From: Pseudomonadota bacterium
GTDB taxonomy: Bacteria > Pseudomonadota > Alphaproteobacteria > Micavibrionales > CSBR16-224
Reading direction: 5' to 3'
DNA length: 64,000 nucleotides
NCBI GenBank assembly: GCA_013285465.1
Contig: CP053449.1
Location: forward strand, 430,001 to 494,000
Position numbers and translations under genes: made by a program. This document shows positions 56,371 through 64,000 of the stretch, in pieces. The notes beneath the pieces were generated by a model, which was not told where the DNA came from, did not search any database, and worked only from the letters and a program-made list of their open reading frames with translations. The stretch's first letter is position 1, and each line of letters begins with the position of its first letter.

Positions 56371-57522
56371 ATGGCGACCAAAAAAACACCCGCAAAGAAA
56401 AAGACGAAAAAACCTGCCGCGAAAGAGCAAAAGCAGGTTGAACTTGCTTTGCAAGGCGGCGGTGCGCATGGCGCAATTACATGGGGTGTGCTGGATCGCT
56501 TGCTGGAAGATGAGCGGGTGAATATCGCCGCCATCAGCGGTACCAGCGCAGGTGCGATGAACGGTGTTTTGGTTGCTGACGGACTGTCAGGGAAGGGCGG
56601 TCGCCAAAACGCCCGCAAAAAACTGCATGATTTCTGGAAGGCTGTCAGCGATGCGGCGCGGTTCAGCCCGTTGCAGCGGACATTCTGGGATCGCTGGGTC
56701 GGGAACTGGAATCTGGACCATTCCCCCGCCTATCTGATGATGGACTACATGTCCCGCACATTTTCTCCCTATGAAATCAATCCGCTGGATATTAATCCGC
56801 TCAGGCAGGTTGTCGAAACCATGGTCGATTTCGGACGCGTCAATTCCTGCAAGGCATTGCAGGTTTTTGTCACGGCAACAAATGTCCGCACCGGCACGGC
56901 GCATATTTTCCGCCAACCCGATATTACGGCGGAAACGCTGATGGCCTCCGCCGCGCTGCCGTTTTTATACAAAGCGGTTGAAATCAAAGGTGAAGCCTAT
57001 TGGGATGGCGGTTTTACCGGAAACCCTGCGCTGTTTCCGCTGGTTGATGACTGCCATGCCCGCGATATCGTGCTGGTGCAGGTAAATCCGTTTTACCGCG
57101 AGGACGTGCCGCGCACGGCGCGTGAAATTATCAACCGTTTAAATGAAATTACCTTCAATGCCAGCTTGCTCAAAGAGTTGCGCGCGATCATATTGCTGAA
57201 AGAGATGATCGAAAATGAAGGGCTGGAGCAGGAAAGCTACCGCTATATGCGTATTCACCGCATCCATGCCGATAAGGATGTGGCGCGGCTGTCGGCTTCC
57301 AGTAAGCTGAATGCGGAATGGGATTATCTGATTCATTTGCGTGATATCGGGCGCAAACATGCGGAAAAATGGCTGAAAGAAAATTGGGAAAATGTCGGAG
57401 AAAAATCGACATTTGACCTGTCTTGCGCTTTGGCAGGCAGTATCCGCCCTGTCAGCCGTCCTTTTTCCGATGCTGCGAAATCGGGCGCTGTGAAAGAGAA
57501 GCCGAAAAAACCCGCCAAGTAA
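56371..57522 (+). CDS. patatin-like phospholipase
   Basis: A 383-residue serine lipid hydrolase. The oxyanion loop LQGGGAHGAITWG, the nucleophile GTSAG (Ser59) and the catalytic YWDGGFTGNP (Asp211) form the complete patatin Ser-Asp dyad. The N-terminus (residues 1-22, MATKKTPAKKKTKKPAAK) and the C-terminal tail (KEKPKKPAK) are lysine-rich and probably disordered. There is no signal peptide, so it is likely a cytoplasmic or membrane-surface enzyme. The substrate is unknown; members act on phospholipids or storage-lipid precursors. Confidence 0.92.
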   Translation: MATKKTPAKKKTKKPAAKEQKQVELALQGGGAHGAITWGVLDRLLEDERVNIAAISGTSAGAMNGVLVADGLSGKGGRQNARKKLHDFWKAVSDAARFSPLQRTFWDRWVGNWNLDHSPAYLMMDYMSRTFSPYEINPLDINPLRQVVETMVDFGRVNSCKALQVFVTATNVRTGTAHIFRQPDITAETLMASAALPFLYKAVEIKGEAYWDGGFTGNPALFPLVDDCHARDIVLVQVNPFYREDVPRTAREIINRLNEITFNASLLKELRAIILLKEMIENEGLEQESYRYMRIHRIHADKDVARLSASSKLNAEWDYLIHLRDIGRKHAEKWLKENWENVGEKSTFDLSCALAGSIRPVSRPFSDAAKSGAVKEKPKKPAK

Positions 57523-57591
57523 TTCACATAATGTTAACCCTCTTTCTCTATACTGTTCAAAGGGATAATAGAGCTTAGAGGGGGATTGATT

Positions 57592-58419
57592 GTGGGGACA
57601 TCAATCGAACGCGACCGGCTGAATGCCGCGGTCGCAAGGCTTTTCGGCCTGAGAGAGAATCTGGAACAGCACGGGGTGAAACTGGACGAGCTTGAGGATC
57701 TTCATATATTCGGTTACGGCTCTCTTCCCGATAAACCGCACTGGCAGCCGACGTCGATGACGCCGGCTTTTTTAACGGGTTTTCGCCGCAGTTTCTGCTG
57801 TAAATGTATTAGCCGCGGCACGGATGACTTCACGGGACTGACTTTGGGGCTTGAAAAGCTGGAAGACGGAGTCGTGCCGGGAGCGGTATTATCATACCGC
57901 AATATACCGTTGGGGGATCTGGCCGATATGATGCATGTTTTTGCCGACCGCGAAGTACCACGTTTAAAAATTTATCATTTCGGATTATGCGATACGGAGC
58001 TGGCTGACGGCCGGATTGTGAAAGCATTGGCCTGTTTTGCCGATACAGGCAGCGAAAATTATCTGCACGGCATGTCCGTGACGGAAAAGTCGCAGATTAT
58101 CGCCATGGCCAGCGGTGAAAAAGGCACCTGTAAGACCTATCTGGACCATTATGTGCGGCTGCGTGTGCAGAATGCGCGTTTTGACGATCATCCGCCGGAG
58201 CGGCAAATTGCTTTGATGCGGGACAAGGATTATTTCATGCGGCTGATGCAGGCGGTTGATTTGCGCCGCGCTGAAATGCGGCTGACAATGCCGGAATATG
58301 TTGCGCAGCTCGAAGAGCTGGAAGCACAGCAGCTGCATCTGTGGCAGGTCAGCAAAGGCAAGGCTGATAATGTGTTTGAAAATGACAATCCCGCCGCAAA
58401 ACATGCCGACAGGGCATAG
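57592..58419 (+). CDS. gamma-glutamylcyclotransferase (ChaC-like)
   Basis: A 275-residue enzyme of the ChaC type, which splits glutathione into 5-oxoproline and Cys-Gly. HIFGYGSLPDKP is the substrate-binding YGSL motif. GFRRSFCCKCISRGTDDFTGLTLGLE is the characteristic ChaC block, and GAVLSYRNIP follows. The C-terminal 60 residues are a helical extension beyond the core. The start is GTG at 57592, because AGAGGGG lies 7 bases before it; the TTG at 57586 is too close. It precedes the hut cluster in the same direction, 71 bases upstream of hutU. Confidence 0.87.
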   Translation: MGTSIERDRLNAAVARLFGLRENLEQHGVKLDELEDLHIFGYGSLPDKPHWQPTSMTPAFLTGFRRSFCCKCISRGTDDFTGLTLGLEKLEDGVVPGAVLSYRNIPLGDLADMMHVFADREVPRLKIYHFGLCDTELADGRIVKALACFADTGSENYLHGMSVTEKSQIIAMASGEKGTCKTYLDHYVRLRVQNARFDDHPPERQIALMRDKDYFMRLMQAVDLRRAEMRLTMPEYVAQLEELEAQQLHLWQVSKGKADNVFENDNPAAKHADRA

Positions 58420-58490
58420 GTGACATTCCCCCCGCTTTGGTGTAGCTTTTGAGTCCGAAGTTATAACCGCTGGATAAGGGATACGGAATC

Positions 58491-60179
58491 ATGACGACAC
58501 AAGCTGCATTGAAAAACCGGCGTGAAATTCATGCGCCGACGGGAACCGCGCTGACGGCAAAATCCTGGCTGACCGAAGCCCCTTTACGCATGTTAATGAA
58601 TAATCTTGATCCCGATGTTGCGGAGAACCCTGATGCGCTGGTTGTTTATGGCGGTATTGGTCGTGCGGCGCGCAACTGGGAATGTTACGACAAAATCATC
58701 GAAACCCTGACGGCACTGAATGAGGATGAAACCATGCTGGTGCAATCCGGCAAGCCTGTCGGCGTGTTTAAAACCCATAAAGATGCACCGCGCGTGTTGA
58801 TTGCCAATTCCAATCTGGTGCCGCATTGGGCAAATTGGGAGCATTTCCGCGAGCTGGATCAAAAAGGTCTGATGATGTATGGCCAGATGACGGCGGGATC
58901 GTGGATTTATATCGGCTCGCAAGGTATTGTGCAGGGCACTTATGAAACCTTTGTCGAGGTCGGGCGCAGCCATTTCGGCGGTGATCTGAAAGGCAAATGG
59001 ATTTTGACGGGCGGGCTTGGCGGTATGGGCGGCGCACAGCCGCTGGCCGCGACGATGGCCGGCGCATCAATGCTGGCGGTGGAATGTCAGGACATCTGTA
59101 TCTCACGCCGCCTGAAAACCCGTTATCTGGATTGCCGTGCCGAGACGCTGGACGAGGCGATCGACATCATTGAAAAAGCCCATGCGGACGGCAAAGCCGT
59201 TTCCGTCGGGCTGCTGGGCAATGCAGCGGAAATTTTCCCTGAAATTGCCCGCCGCGCGAAAGAGGATGCGCGTTTCCGCCCTGATGTGGTCACCGACCAG
59301 ACCAGTGCCCATGATCCGCTGAACGGTTATCTGCCTATAGGGTGGACATGGAAAGAGGCGGAGATTAAACGCGAAACAGACCCCGATAATGTTGTGAAAG
59401 CGGCGCGGGACTCAATCGCCGTGCATGTGCAGGCGATGCTGGATTTATTCCATATGGGTATCCCGACGCTGGATTACGGCAATAATATCCGTCAGGAAGC
59501 TTTCGATCAGGGCGTGAAAGACGCCTTCGATTTTCCCGGCTTTGTTCCGGCCTATATCCGCCCGCTGTTCTGCCGCGGTGTCGGCCCGTTCCGCTGGGCG
59601 GCTTTGTCGGGCGATCCTGAGGATATTTACAAAACCGATGCCAAGGTCAAGGAGCTGATTCCCGATAATCCGCACTTACATAACTGGCTGGATATGGCAC
59701 GGGAGCGCATTGAATTTCAGGGCCTTCCGGCGCGAATTTGCTGGGTGGGTCTGGGTGAACGCGCAAAGCTGGGGCTGGCCTTTAACGAGATGGTGGCATC
59801 GGGCGAATTATCCGCGCCGATCGTGATTGGCCGCGACCATCTGGACAGCGGCTCTGTCGCCAGCCCGAACCGCGAGACCGAGGCGATGAAAGACGGCAGT
59901 GATGCCGTTTCGGATTGGCCTTTGCTGAACGCGCTATTAAATACCGCATCGGGTGCGACATGGGTATCGCTGCATCACGGCGGCGGTGTCGGGATGGGAT
60001 ATTCCCAGCATGCGGGGATGGTGATTGTCGCTGACGGCACGGAGGATGCGGCGCGGCGTCTGGAGCGCGTTTTGACCAATGATCCGGCAACAGGTGTGAT
60101 GCGTCATGCCGATGCGGGTTATGATATCGCGGTGGACTGCGCGAAAGAACAGGGTCTTAATCTGCCGATGATTAAATAA
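58491..60179 (+). CDS. hutU: urocanate hydratase
   Basis: A 562-residue NAD+-containing enzyme that hydrates urocanate to 4-imidazolone-5-propionate, step 2 of histidine breakdown. Diagnostic segments are [22 protein letters not shown] (NAD site), [46 protein letters not shown] and [20 protein letters not shown] with the catalytic region. The length is standard. AAGGGATACGGA precedes the start. hutH follows after 13 bases, so both are in one transcript. No clear HutC operator was recognised upstream. Confidence 0.97.
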   Translation: MTTQAALKNRREIHAPTGTALTAKSWLTEAPLRMLMNNLDPDVAENPDALVVYGGIGRAARNWECYDKIIETLTALNEDETMLVQSGKPVGVFKTHKDAPRVLIANSNLVPHWANWEHFRELDQKGLMMYGQMTAGSWIYIGSQGIVQGTYETFVEVGRSHFGGDLKGKWILTGGLGGMGGAQPLAATMAGASMLAVECQDICISRRLKTRYLDCRAETLDEAIDIIEKAHADGKAVSVGLLGNAAEIFPEIARRAKEDARFRPDVVTDQTSAHDPLNGYLPIGWTWKEAEIKRETDPDNVVKAARDSIAVHVQAMLDLFHMGIPTLDYGNNIRQEAFDQGVKDAFDFPGFVPAYIRPLFCRGVGPFRWAALSGDPEDIYKTDAKVKELIPDNPHLHNWLDMARERIEFQGLPARICWVGLGERAKLGLAFNEMVASGELSAPIVIGRDHLDSGSVASPNRETEAMKDGSDAVSDWPLLNALLNTASGATWVSLHHGGGVGMGYSQHAGMVIVADGTEDAARRLERVLTNDPATGVMRHADAGYDIAVDCAKEQGLNLPMIK

Positions 60180-60192
60180 GGAAAACACAAGG

Positions 60193-61740
60193 ATGGCAAA
60201 AGAATTTCTGCTGCAACCGGGGGCATTGACACTGGCTGATTTGCGCCGCGTGCTGGAATCGCATGTGCCGGTCAAATTGCCGAAAACGGCTTATGCCGCC
60301 ATGGCGAAAAGCGAGAAGGCGGTCGCGGATGTGATCGCGCAGGGGCGAACGGTTTACGGGATCAACACCGGTTTCGGTGATTTGGCAAAAGTCTCAATCT
60401 CCACGGAAAAAATCGGACATTTGCAGCGTAATCTGGTGCTGTCCCATGCGACGGGGGTTGGCAATCCGCTGTCGGATGATGTCGTGCGGCTGATACTCTT
60501 TATGAAGATCAATGCGCTGGCGCAGGGTTATTCCGGTATCCGCCGCGAAGTTATCGAGGCGCTGCTGTTTTTATACAATAATGAAATCTATCCGATTATT
60601 CCGGCGAAGGGGTCAGTGGGGGCATCCGGTGACCTCGCGCCGCTGGCGCATATGGTGCTGCCGCTTTTGGGTGTCGGCAAGGTGCGCATCAAGGGCAAGG
60701 AACAGGATGCCGCCGCCGCGATGAAAAAACGCGGTTTCAAATTCCTGACGCTTGCGCCGAAGGAAGGTCTGGCGCTCTTGAACGGGACGCAGGTCTCCAC
60801 CGCGCTGGCGCTGGCGGGATTGTTTCAGGCAGAGGATTGCTATGCCGCTGCCGTGGTGGCGGGGGCTTTGTCGATTGATGCGGCAAAGGCCAGTACCGTG
60901 CCGTTTTATCCCGAAATCCAGCGTGTGCGTGGACAGCAGGGGCAGATCGACATTGCCGCGCAGTACCGCAAATTGATTAAAGGTAGCGCCATCCGTGAAT
61001 CGCACCGCGCCGTCGATTCCAAAGTGCAGGACCCGTATTGTCTGCGCTGTATGCCACAGGTGATGGGGGCCTGTCTTGACCAGATGCGTTATGCTGCGGA
61101 TATTTTCGGGCGCGAGGCTAATGCCGTGACTGATAATCCGCTGATTTTTGCCGAAGACGGCAATATTTATTCCGGCGGCAATTTCCATGCCGAACCTGTT
61201 GCGATGGCCGCCGATGCGCTGGCGGTGGTGATCGCCGAAATCGGCGCGATGAGCGAACGCCGTATTGCCATGCTGATTGATGCCAAGGTTTCCGGTCTGC
61301 CGTCTTTTCTGGTGAAAGATGCGGGGGTGAATTCCGGCTTTATGATTGCGCATGTGACGGCGGCGGCGCTGGCCTCGGAAAACAAGATGCTCTCGCATCC
61401 GGCCTCGGTCGATAGTCTGCCGACATCGGCCAATCAGGAAGATCATGTTTCGATGGCGACGCATGGCGCAAAGCGTTTGATTACGATGGCGCGCAATACC
61501 TCCGACATTGTGGCGATTGAGTTGCTGGCATCTGCACAGGGCGTCGGTTTCCATGCGCCGCTGAAAACCTCCGTGCAATTGCAAAAAGCCGTGGCGCTGA
61601 TCCGCGAGAAAGTCGACCCCTATGAGGAAGACCATTATTTCGCGCCCGATATCGCCTTTGCAGGCGGGCTGGTGCGCGCGGGGCATTTCCGCGGTTTTGT
61701 CACGGCGGAAATTCTGCCGTCAGGGAATAAAGGGGTATAA
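60193..61740 (+). CDS. hutH: histidine ammonia-lyase
   Basis: A 515-residue enzyme that converts histidine to urocanate and ammonia, step 1 of the pathway. [13 protein letters not shown] contains the Ala144-Ser145-Gly146 triad that cyclises to the MIO cofactor. [35 protein letters not shown] and TDNPLIF are other conserved segments of the active site. The length is normal. It lies between hutU and hutG with short gaps. Confidence 0.97.
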   Translation: MAKEFLLQPGALTLADLRRVLESHVPVKLPKTAYAAMAKSEKAVADVIAQGRTVYGINTGFGDLAKVSISTEKIGHLQRNLVLSHATGVGNPLSDDVVRLILFMKINALAQGYSGIRREVIEALLFLYNNEIYPIIPAKGSVGASGDLAPLAHMVLPLLGVGKVRIKGKEQDAAAAMKKRGFKFLTLAPKEGLALLNGTQVSTALALAGLFQAEDCYAAAVVAGALSIDAAKASTVPFYPEIQRVRGQQGQIDIAAQYRKLIKGSAIRESHRAVDSKVQDPYCLRCMPQVMGACLDQMRYAADIFGREANAVTDNPLIFAEDGNIYSGGNFHAEPVAMAADALAVVIAEIGAMSERRIAMLIDAKVSGLPSFLVKDAGVNSGFMIAHVTAAALASENKMLSHPASVDSLPTSANQEDHVSMATHGAKRLITMARNTSDIVAIELLASAQGVGFHAPLKTSVQLQKAVALIREKVDPYEEDHYFAPDIAFAGGLVRAGHFRGFVTAEILPSGNKGV

Positions 61741-61755
61741 AGGAAAGCAAGCGGT

Positions 61756-62586
61756 ATGAAAACGCATAACCTGTATTGCGGTACGTCGCCGCTTTTGATC
61801 TCCGTCCCGCATGCGGGCACATTCGTGCCGCCTGATATCAAGCGACGGCTCTCCACCCCCGCGATCAAACTGCCGGATACCGACTGGCATCAGGAACAGA
61901 TTTACTACGAAATGCATGAGGCGCTGGGCGCGTCCCTGCTGGCGGCGACGCATTCGCGCTATGTGGTTGATCTGAACCGTTCCCCTGCGGATGAAGATTT
62001 ATATCCCGGTCAGGTCAAGACAGGGCTGGTGCCGCTGGAAACTTTCGCGGGCGAGAAAATCTATCTGCCGGGTGAAGAGCCCGATGCGATCGAACACAGT
62101 AACCGCGTCACCGCCTATTGGTATCCTTACCATGATGCGCTGGCGGCGGAGCTGGCGCGGATTAAAGAAGAATTCGGTTTTGCGCTGCTTTATGACGGGC
62201 ATTCGATCTGCTCCACCGTGCCGCGTTTGTTTGACGGCACATTACAGGATTTGAATATCGGCACGGCACGGGGTGAAAGCTGCGCCCCCGATCTGGCGGA
62301 GTGTTTTTACGGCGCCTTGCAGGATCAGGGATATTCCAGCGTGCTGAACGGGCGTTTTGTCGGCGGCTTTATTACCCGTAATTACGGCAAGCCTGCCGAA
62401 GGCGTGCATGCCATCCAGATGGAGCTGACATGGAAGAATTACATGAAGAAAGAGGCCGCGCCTTATCATTATGATGCGGATAAAGCGGCAAAGCTTTCCG
62501 CAGTTTTGCAAAATGCGCTGGCGCAGCTTATCCGCTTTGCGGGTGAACGGTTTGCCCGCCCCGAATTGTCGCTGCACAAGGACTGA
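61756..62586 (+). CDS. hutG: N-formylglutamate deformylase
   Basis: A 276-residue zinc amidohydrolase that splits N-formylglutamate into formate and glutamate, the last step of this version of the pathway. PLLISVPHAGTFVPP carries the first metal His. DTDWHQEQIYYE, VVDLNRSPADEDLYPGQ and LLYDGHSICSTVPRLFDG supply the other active-site residues. The presence of this enzyme fits with hutF, the other enzyme of the formyl branch. The last 59 bases overlap the 3' end of hutI on the opposite strand. Confidence 0.94.
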   Translation: MKTHNLYCGTSPLLISVPHAGTFVPPDIKRRLSTPAIKLPDTDWHQEQIYYEMHEALGASLLAATHSRYVVDLNRSPADEDLYPGQVKTGLVPLETFAGEKIYLPGEEPDAIEHSNRVTAYWYPYHDALAAELARIKEEFGFALLYDGHSICSTVPRLFDGTLQDLNIGTARGESCAPDLAECFYGALQDQGYSSVLNGRFVGGFITRNYGKPAEGVHAIQMELTWKNYMKKEAAPYHYDADKAAKLSAVLQNALAQLIRFAGERFARPELSLHKD

Positions 62587-63760
62587 AGCCGATATAGTAG
62601 GATAGCTCGGCAGGGTGTGAAATATCCCAGAGTGCGAGATCAGCGGCTTTGCCTTTTTCCAGTGTGCCGCAGTCCTCCTGCCAGCCGAGTGCCTTTGCCG
62701 CATTGATTGTTGTACCTTGCAGCGCTTCCAGCGGGGTCATGCCGAACAACATGCAAGCCATATTCATCATCAGCAAAATCGAGGCCGAGGGGGAGGATCC
62801 GGGATTGCAATCCGTGGCAATGGCCATCGGTACATTATGCTGCCGCATCAGATCGAGCGGGGGCAGTTTTGTCTCTTTCAGGAAATAGAAAGCACCGGGC
62901 AGCAGTACGGCAATTGTTCCGGCCTCCGCCATTTTTTTGATGCTGTCTTCCGTCGTATATTCCAGATGGTCGGCAGAGAGCGCTTGATACTGCGCCGCCA
63001 AAGCGCCGCCGTTCTGATCGGAAAGCTGGTCGGCATGAAGTTTGACCGGCAGGCCGTATTTTTTTGCGCGCTCGAAAACGCGGGCAACCTGTTCGGGGGT
63101 GAAGCCGATTTTTTCACCGAAAGCATCAACGGCGTCGACAAGGCTTTCGCGGAAAACGGCGGGCAGCATTTCCTTGCAGACATGTTCGATATAGCCGTCA
63201 GGGTCATCCTTGAATTTCGGCGGCAGGGCATGTGCGCCCAGAAACGTACGCTGTACGCGTAGCCCCGTATCCGTTCCCAGACGGGTGGCAACACGCAGCA
63301 TTTTCGCCTCGGATTCCGGTGTCAGGCCGTAGCCGGATTTGATTTCAATACCTGTCACGCCTTCGCCGATCAGCGTATCAAGACGTTTGCGGGCGGCATT
63401 ATAGAGGCTATCTTCATCGGCGATATTGGTTGCGGCAACGGTGGAGAGAATGCCGCCGCCTGCCGCGGCGATTTCGGCATAGCTGGCACCGTTCAGGCGT
63501 TTTTCGAATTCCGTGGCGCGGCTGCCGCCATAGACAAGATGGGTGTGGCAGTCGATCAGTCCGGGGGTCATCCATTTGCCTTCTGCGTCATGGACTTCTT
63601 TGGCAAGCTCTTGCGGTGCGCCGGGCGGCAGGGCGGACATTTCACCCAGCCAGCGTATTTTGCCGTCGGCAATACCGAGCGCGCCGTTTTTGATGATACC
63701 GTAATCCCCCTCCGGCGCCATCGTGGCAAGATGTGCGTTGATCCAGATTGCGTCCCACAT
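62528..63760 (-). CDS. hutI: imidazolonepropionase
   Basis: A 410-residue amidohydrolase that opens imidazolone propionate to N-formimino-glutamate, step 3 of histidine breakdown. LIDCHTHLVYGG holds the metal ligands His72 and His74. IEIKSGYGLTPESEAKML, RTFLGAHALP and ATDCNPGSSPSASILLMMNMACM are diagnostic for HutI. The length is normal. AGGGGG precedes the ATG. It is transcribed against hutUHG and divergently from hutF, so at least two promoters serve the pathway here. Confidence 0.96.
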   Translation of the reverse strand: MWDAIWINAHLATMAPEGDYGIIKNGALGIADGKIRWLGEMSALPPGAPQELAKEVHDAEGKWMTPGLIDCHTHLVYGGSRATEFEKRLNGASYAEIAAAGGGILSTVAATNIADEDSLYNAARKRLDTLIGEGVTGIEIKSGYGLTPESEAKMLRVATRLGTDTGLRVQRTFLGAHALPPKFKDDPDGYIEHVCKEMLPAVFRESLVDAVDAFGEKIGFTPEQVARVFERAKKYGLPVKLHADQLSDQNGGALAAQYQALSADHLEYTTEDSIKKMAEAGTIAVLLPGAFYFLKETKLPPLDLMRQHNVPMAIATDCNPGSSPSASILLMMNMACMLFGMTPLEALQGTTINAAKALGWQEDCGTLEKGKAADLALWDISHPAELSYYIGFSPCAATIRGGQTVHPQSG

Positions 63761-63829
63761 AATTTCCCCCTAGACTGCGTTAGTCGTTGCGTTTTTTATT
63801 GAAGCTTATTATCCGCATCGGGGTAGGGA

Positions 63830-64000
63830 ATGACAACAATTTTTGCAAAAACCGCGCTTTTGCCCGCAGGCTGGGCCGATAACGTGTTGATCAGAACGGA
63901 TGATAACGGCCGGATTACGGATGTGCAGCCGGATAGTGTCGCGCCGCATGATGCCGTGCAGGCAAACGGGCCGGTGCTGCCCGGTATGCCGAATACGCAT
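63830..64000 (+). CDS. hutF: formimidoylglutamate deiminase (N-terminal part; cut by the window end)
   Basis: The first 57 codons of a plus-strand gene that runs past base 64000. Its start MTTIFAKTALLPAGWADNV and the segment GPVLPGMPNTH match the N-terminus of HutF, where H is the first metal ligand of the amidohydrolase fold. HutF turns formiminoglutamate to N-formylglutamate, the substrate of HutG, which fits the hutG gene here. GGGTAGGGA lies before the ATG. A weak promoter candidate is TTGCGT-17-TATCCG at 63787-63815. Confidence 0.85.
   Translation, partial: MTTIFAKTALLPAGWADNVLIRTDDNGRITDVQPDSVAPHDAVQANGPVLPGMPNTH

Noticed and set aside
60613-61686. A 357-codon open frame antisense to hutH
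   Set aside because: HutH is certain on the plus strand; the antisense product is His/Arg-rich and has no motif.

Overview
This window reads as a chromosomal segment of an alphaproteobacterium with roughly 50% GC. The evidence is the rRNA operon with tRNA-Ile(GAT) and tRNA-Ala(TGC) in the spacer, a GapR/DUF2312 nucleoid protein, the lysC-ptsP-(rodZ)-prfA neighbourhood, and alphaproteobacterial-type housekeeping proteins. No phage, insertion sequence or CRISPR array was seen. Genes are dense, with many 1-4 base start/stop overlaps that indicate operons.

Layout. 1-3650: distal part of an rRNA operon (tRNA-Ile, tRNA-Ala, 23S, 5S, terminator); the 16S gene lies just upstream of the window. 3698-7997: YeiH-like permease, DNA-deoxyinosine glycosylase, MFS transporter, inorganic pyrophosphatase with a lysine-rich tail, DUF1232 membrane protein. 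7994-11418: a block of small, mostly unrecognised genes, including a tandem pair of paralogues, with two divergent promoters at about 10.72-10.79 kb. 11425-20196: TPR protein, acylphosphatase, D,D-carboxypeptidase with a SPOR domain, GapR, Sel1-repeat protein, LemA, a PAS sensor kinase, pterin dehydratase, and a zincin-family protein that has lost its metal motif. 20211-24741: flavin reductase plus a translationally coupled pair of M3 oligopeptidases, one apparently active and one with a destroyed active site. 24877-43851: housekeeping genes (saccharopine dehydrogenase-like, rhomboid, lpdA, pcp, der, RsmB-like, surA, prfA, rodZ, ptsP, lysC, purA, orphan TRAP binding protein, dnaK).

43991-56307 is the main accessory region. 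A cassette for sulfate activation and transfer (cysD, cysNC, sulfotransferase) sits directly behind dnaK, where dnaJ is usually found. It is bracketed by two copies of the same 28-base terminator core. Facing it is a surface-sugar locus that makes CDP-6-deoxy-4-ketohexose (rfbF, rfbG) and then should C-methylate, epimerise, reduce, acylate and O-methylate it; two glycosyltransferases follow. I infer that the two parts together build a sulfated, methylated cell-surface glycan.

56371-64000: patatin-like lipase, ChaC-like gamma-glutamylcyclotransferase, and a histidine utilisation cluster (hutU-hutH-hutG forward, hutI reverse, hutF forward and cut by the window end). HutF plus HutG implies the pathway that goes through N-formylglutamate.

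All functional calls come from reading the sequence and recalling family motifs; no database search was run.
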